DNA from: Pseudopelagicola sp.
GTDB taxonomy: Bacteria > Pseudomonadota > Alphaproteobacteria > Rhodobacterales > Rhodobacteraceae
Direction of reading: 5' to 3'
Length of the DNA stretch: 64,000 bases
Assembly (NCBI GenBank): GCA_026195905.1
Contig: JAPHRE010000054.1
Location: forward strand, 40,719-104,718
Shown here: one piece after another, positions 61,727 to 64,000 of the stretch
Position numbering within the stretch: the first letter of the stretch is position 1
How the letters are laid out: each line of letters begins with the position of its first letter
Translations under genes and position numbers: made by a program
Notes under the pieces: model-generated
Seen by the model: only the letters and a program-made list of their open reading frames with translations
The model's database searches: none
What the model was told of the DNA's origin: nothing

Positions 61727-63817
61727 TCAGGCCAGAAGTCTTGCTTCGTGCCGTTTGAGGGTCATGCGGGCGGCGGTATAGGCGTCGCGCCCGGAACAGG
61801 TTTCAAGCTCGGGGAAGAGTTCAAATATCTCGTCGCGTTGTGGCGTGCGCATACTTCCGAGGGATTGGTCGCCGGGTTGGAAACTCTCGGACCATGCGTT
61901 GTCGCCGAGAACGATCTCGTGGCGGTCGCACATGAAATGCAGGTAGCTCACGCCGCCCCTTGGCAGGGTATCAACGCCGCTGCGGTGGGTCAGGTGCTTG
62001 GCGGCGGCGAGGACTTCGTATTCGTCGAAGTAGAGCACCGAGCGATCCTCGGCGAGGAGCATCCGGTGATTGGGGGAGACGTGCATGTCGCGATCGGGGA
62101 GGTTTTCGCCAAGGCTTCCGGCGCGGATCAGCACCGGGCGCAGATGCGGGGTCAGGGCAAGCTCGGCCTCAGACAGATCACGCCGCCCGACCCAGCGGAT
62201 TTCCTGAAGGCCGTTGTCGCGGGTGACAACGCGGTCTCCGACGCGCAGGTCTTCGACAGGGCATTCGCCGCGTGCCGTGGCGATAAGCGTGCCGGGGGTA
62301 AAACAGGGCACGAAGGTTTCGATGTCTTCGTAGTTGATATTGGCCGTTTGGCCAGTTGAGGCGTTGTAGAGCTGAATCTGACCGCTGAACCCGGCATTGC
62401 CGTTGCTCTCGGGGGTCTGTGTCATGTTGGTGATCACAAACCCCTGTTCAAGCAGGGAGGAGAGGTCGAGCGTGTCGTTGTCATTGCCACCGGACCCGCC
62501 AAGGACGGTTGTGTTGGTGGTTGTGGTGCCGATCGAGTCGATCTTGATATAATCGTCATCGTCACCGCCCGAGAGCGTATCGTTATCGCCGCCGCCGAGG
62601 ATTGTATCCTGCCCGCTGCCGCCGTCGACACTATCGGTGCCTGTGCCTGCGGTGATGCTATCGTTGCCGTCCCCGGCAAAGATCGTGTCGTTTCCGGTTC
62701 CGCCGTCGATCACATCGTTGCCGGATTCGTCGTGCGTCGCGACGAGCGACACCTCATCAAGCGTCACCGCCGGGTAGGTTGCGGTTGGGTCGTCAGAGCC
62801 GTTGGGACGGAGTTGGATGCCGGTTACGCCCGCAGGGGCGGTAAAGGTAATTTCGTAACTTTCGTAGTCTGTTCCCTGAACAATGGTCTCGCCGAGGAGA
62901 TTGCCGTTTTGGTCGAGAATCTCAAACTTGACGGGAATGTCCTGAGGGGTGAACCACTGGCCGCCTTCATAGTCGGTTGATTGTGCGTTGAAGGTCAGGG
63001 AATAGGTCTGGCCCTCTTGAAGCGGGTCGTTGAGCGACTGGGCCATCGCCTCTTGTGGGCGGTCGGTATAGCTCCACATGGTGATATAGCCGGTGCCGTC
63101 GGAGGCATCGAGGGCCGGGTTCCAGTATTCCGCATTTGTCCCGTCGTCGGCAGAGTCCGGCGAGCCGGAGACGTTCGACCAGTTGTCGAGGCCATTGACC
63201 CCATTGGCGCTATGGGTGCCGTCCTCGAACGAGCCATTGGCAAGCAGTTCGGGGCCGGAAAACTCACCGATCAGGTCGTTGCCGCTGCCGCCGTCAATCG
63301 TATCGTCGCCCGCGCCGCCGGTGATGGTATCATGGCCGCTTGCGCCGTCGATGACGTCATTGTCGGCCCCGCCATCAAGATAATCGCCGCCGCCGCGCCC
63401 GTCGAGCGTATCGTTGCCTGCGCCGCCCCAGAATTCGTTGGTATAGGCATCGCTTGGGTTGGTGCTTTCGCCGTCATAGCCGGTTAGCACATCGTCGTGA
63501 TCCGAGCCGATGATCGCATCTATGCCGCCTGCGTTGACATCGTTTTCGGCGTCGCCGCCGGAGAAGTTATTGGTGGACAGGTCAACCGTGACCGCCGATG
63601 CGGAATCGGAATAGTTGATGGTGTCCTGACCGCTGCCGCCGCTGAAGGTATCTGCACCGCTGCTGCCGATGATTTCGTCATTGCCAGTGCCGCCGGAGAT
63701 CGAGTCATTGCCCGCGCCACCGCTTAGGGTATCGTTGCCGCCGTAGGCGTTGATCGTGTCATCCGAACCTGTCCCGTTGAGGGAATCGTTGCCGCCACTA
63801 CCGTTGATCGTTGCCAT
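61727..63817 (-). CDS. RTX-repeat surface protein with C-terminal Hint domain
   Basis: 696 residues. Residues 1-180 and about 370-430 are two blocks of GGxGxDxxx calcium-binding nonapeptides (for example GGNDTLSGGAGNDSISGG). Between them a roughly 180-residue beta-rich domain starts LLANGSFEDGTHSANG, like a carbohydrate-binding/galactose-binding fold. The C-terminus has a Hint module: splice-type cysteine in FVPCFTPGTLIATARGE, VGDRVVTRDN and DRHEIVLGDNAWSESF. Proteins of this layout are common in Rhodobacteraceae; secretion by a type I system is likely from the RTX repeats and the absence of a signal peptide. The Hint domain may autoprocess the protein. No hlyB/hlyD genes are adjacent. Confidence 0.9.
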   Translation of the reverse strand: MATINGSGGNDSLNGTGSDDTINAYGGNDTLSGGAGNDSISGGTGNDEIIGSSGADTFSGGSGQDTINYSDSASAVTVDLSTNNFSGGDAENDVNAGGIDAIIGSDHDDVLTGYDGESTNPSDAYTNEFWGGAGNDTLDGRGGGDYLDGGADNDVIDGASGHDTITGGAGDDTIDGGSGNDLIGEFSGPELLANGSFEDGTHSANGVNGLDNWSNVSGSPDSADDGTNAEYWNPALDASDGTGYITMWSYTDRPQEAMAQSLNDPLQEGQTYSLTFNAQSTDYEGGQWFTPQDIPVKFEILDQNGNLLGETIVQGTDYESYEITFTAPAGVTGIQLRPNGSDDPTATYPAVTLDEVSLVATHDESGNDVIDGGTGNDTIFAGDGNDSITAGTGTDSVDGGSGQDTILGGGDNDTLSGGDDDDYIKIDSIGTTTTNTTVLGGSGGNDNDTLDLSSLLEQGFVITNMTQTPESNGNAGFSGQIQLYNASTGQTANINYEDIETFVPCFTPGTLIATARGECPVEDLRVGDRVVTRDNGLQEIRWVGRRDLSEAELALTPHLRPVLIRAGSLGENLPDRDMHVSPNHRMLLAEDRSVLYFDEYEVLAAAKHLTHRSGVDTLPRGGVSYLHFMCDRHEIVLGDNAWSESFQPGDQSLGSMRTPQRDEIFELFPELETCSGRDAYTAARMTLKRHEARLLA

Positions 63818-63964
63818 ACATACTGCTCACCTTGCGACCCAATTCAGGGCAATCCAGCGATTTGTTTCGCAGGCGGAAACGGTTAATTTTAGAAGAGTTC
63901 AAGGCAATTTGTTGAGACCTGCGGCACAAATGCGTCCCATAGGCGGCGGGATTGTGTGGGTCTC

Positions 63965-63977
63965 GGGGGGGGGGGGG
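63965..63977. repeat. Tract of 13 G near right edge
   Basis: An uninterrupted run of 13 G, about 150 bases upstream of the RTX/Hint gene. Tracts of this length change size by slippage and could vary promoter spacing, or the length may be a sequencing artefact. Confidence 0.6.
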
Positions 63978-64000
63978 CGAGATGGTGGGCGACCTTGGCC

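Overview
This window looks like chromosomal DNA of a Rhodobacteraceae (Roseobacter-group) alphaproteobacterium. The signs are high GC, the gene order rpoZ-rsh-DUF2062-pdxJ-acpS-lepB-rnc-era-DUF1491-recO, a def/def-like/fmt operon, a glcDEF glycolate oxidase operon, a COQ9 protein, a probable methylsuccinyl-CoA dehydrogenase of the ethylmalonyl-CoA pathway, a perfect CtrA box, and an RTX/Hint surface protein. Lineage is inferred from gene content, not from a search.

Region 1 (1-3938) is the right-hand end of an integrative element. It has a tyrosine integrase, an excisionase-like HTH protein, a small unknown protein, a protein with only an integrase-type arm-binding domain, and a truncated GHKL-family ATPase at the left edge. 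The element ends at a 3' half copy of tRNA-Pro(CGG), interpreted as an att site. Core chromosome follows.

Region 2 (4017-12126) holds an RNA methyltransferase, a two-gene operon (cyclic-peptide-exporter-like ABC protein plus six-TM protein), and a compact cluster of CDP-alcohol phosphatidyltransferase, FGGY kinase, GT4 glycosyltransferase and a divergent nucleotidyltransferase. Together these could build an unusual lipid head group; this is the best candidate for an undescribed pathway here.

Region 3 (12260-30359) is mostly metabolism: rsfS-rlmH, glcDEF, two tandem secreted trypsin-like proteases, an Hsp20 gene behind a ROSE-like RNA thermometer, gabD, a hydrolase/GMC oxidoreductase pair, yghU, rpsU, COQ9, a quinone oxidoreductase, a FadR-type regulator and a TsoY-like membrane protein.

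Region 4 (30622-47639) has smc (DnaA box upstream), a lytic transglycosylase, cobD/cbiB, a degenerate receiver protein behind a CtrA box and a 21-codon small ORF, GSTs, a MalY/PatB lyase, def with a degenerate paralogue, fmt, a glycosyltransferase/methyltransferase pair, rnhA, ispH, a cytochrome c and a NYN-domain protein.

Region 5 (47782-56568) is the folK-rpoZ-rsh to recO housekeeping run. Region 6 (56543-64000) has a META lipoprotein, a TetR regulator, mcd, a TauE/SafE permease sharing a TGCAG-rich promoter motif with the TetR gene, DUF2478, an HpcH/HpaI aldolase, the RTX/Hint protein and a 13-G tract.

Two dispersed intergenic repeat families are visible: three copies of a roughly 60-bp element built of three 11-bp units (5127, 28081, 60805), and two copies of a hairpin element ending in TTTTTCCAGAGAAGAAG (14711, 34083).
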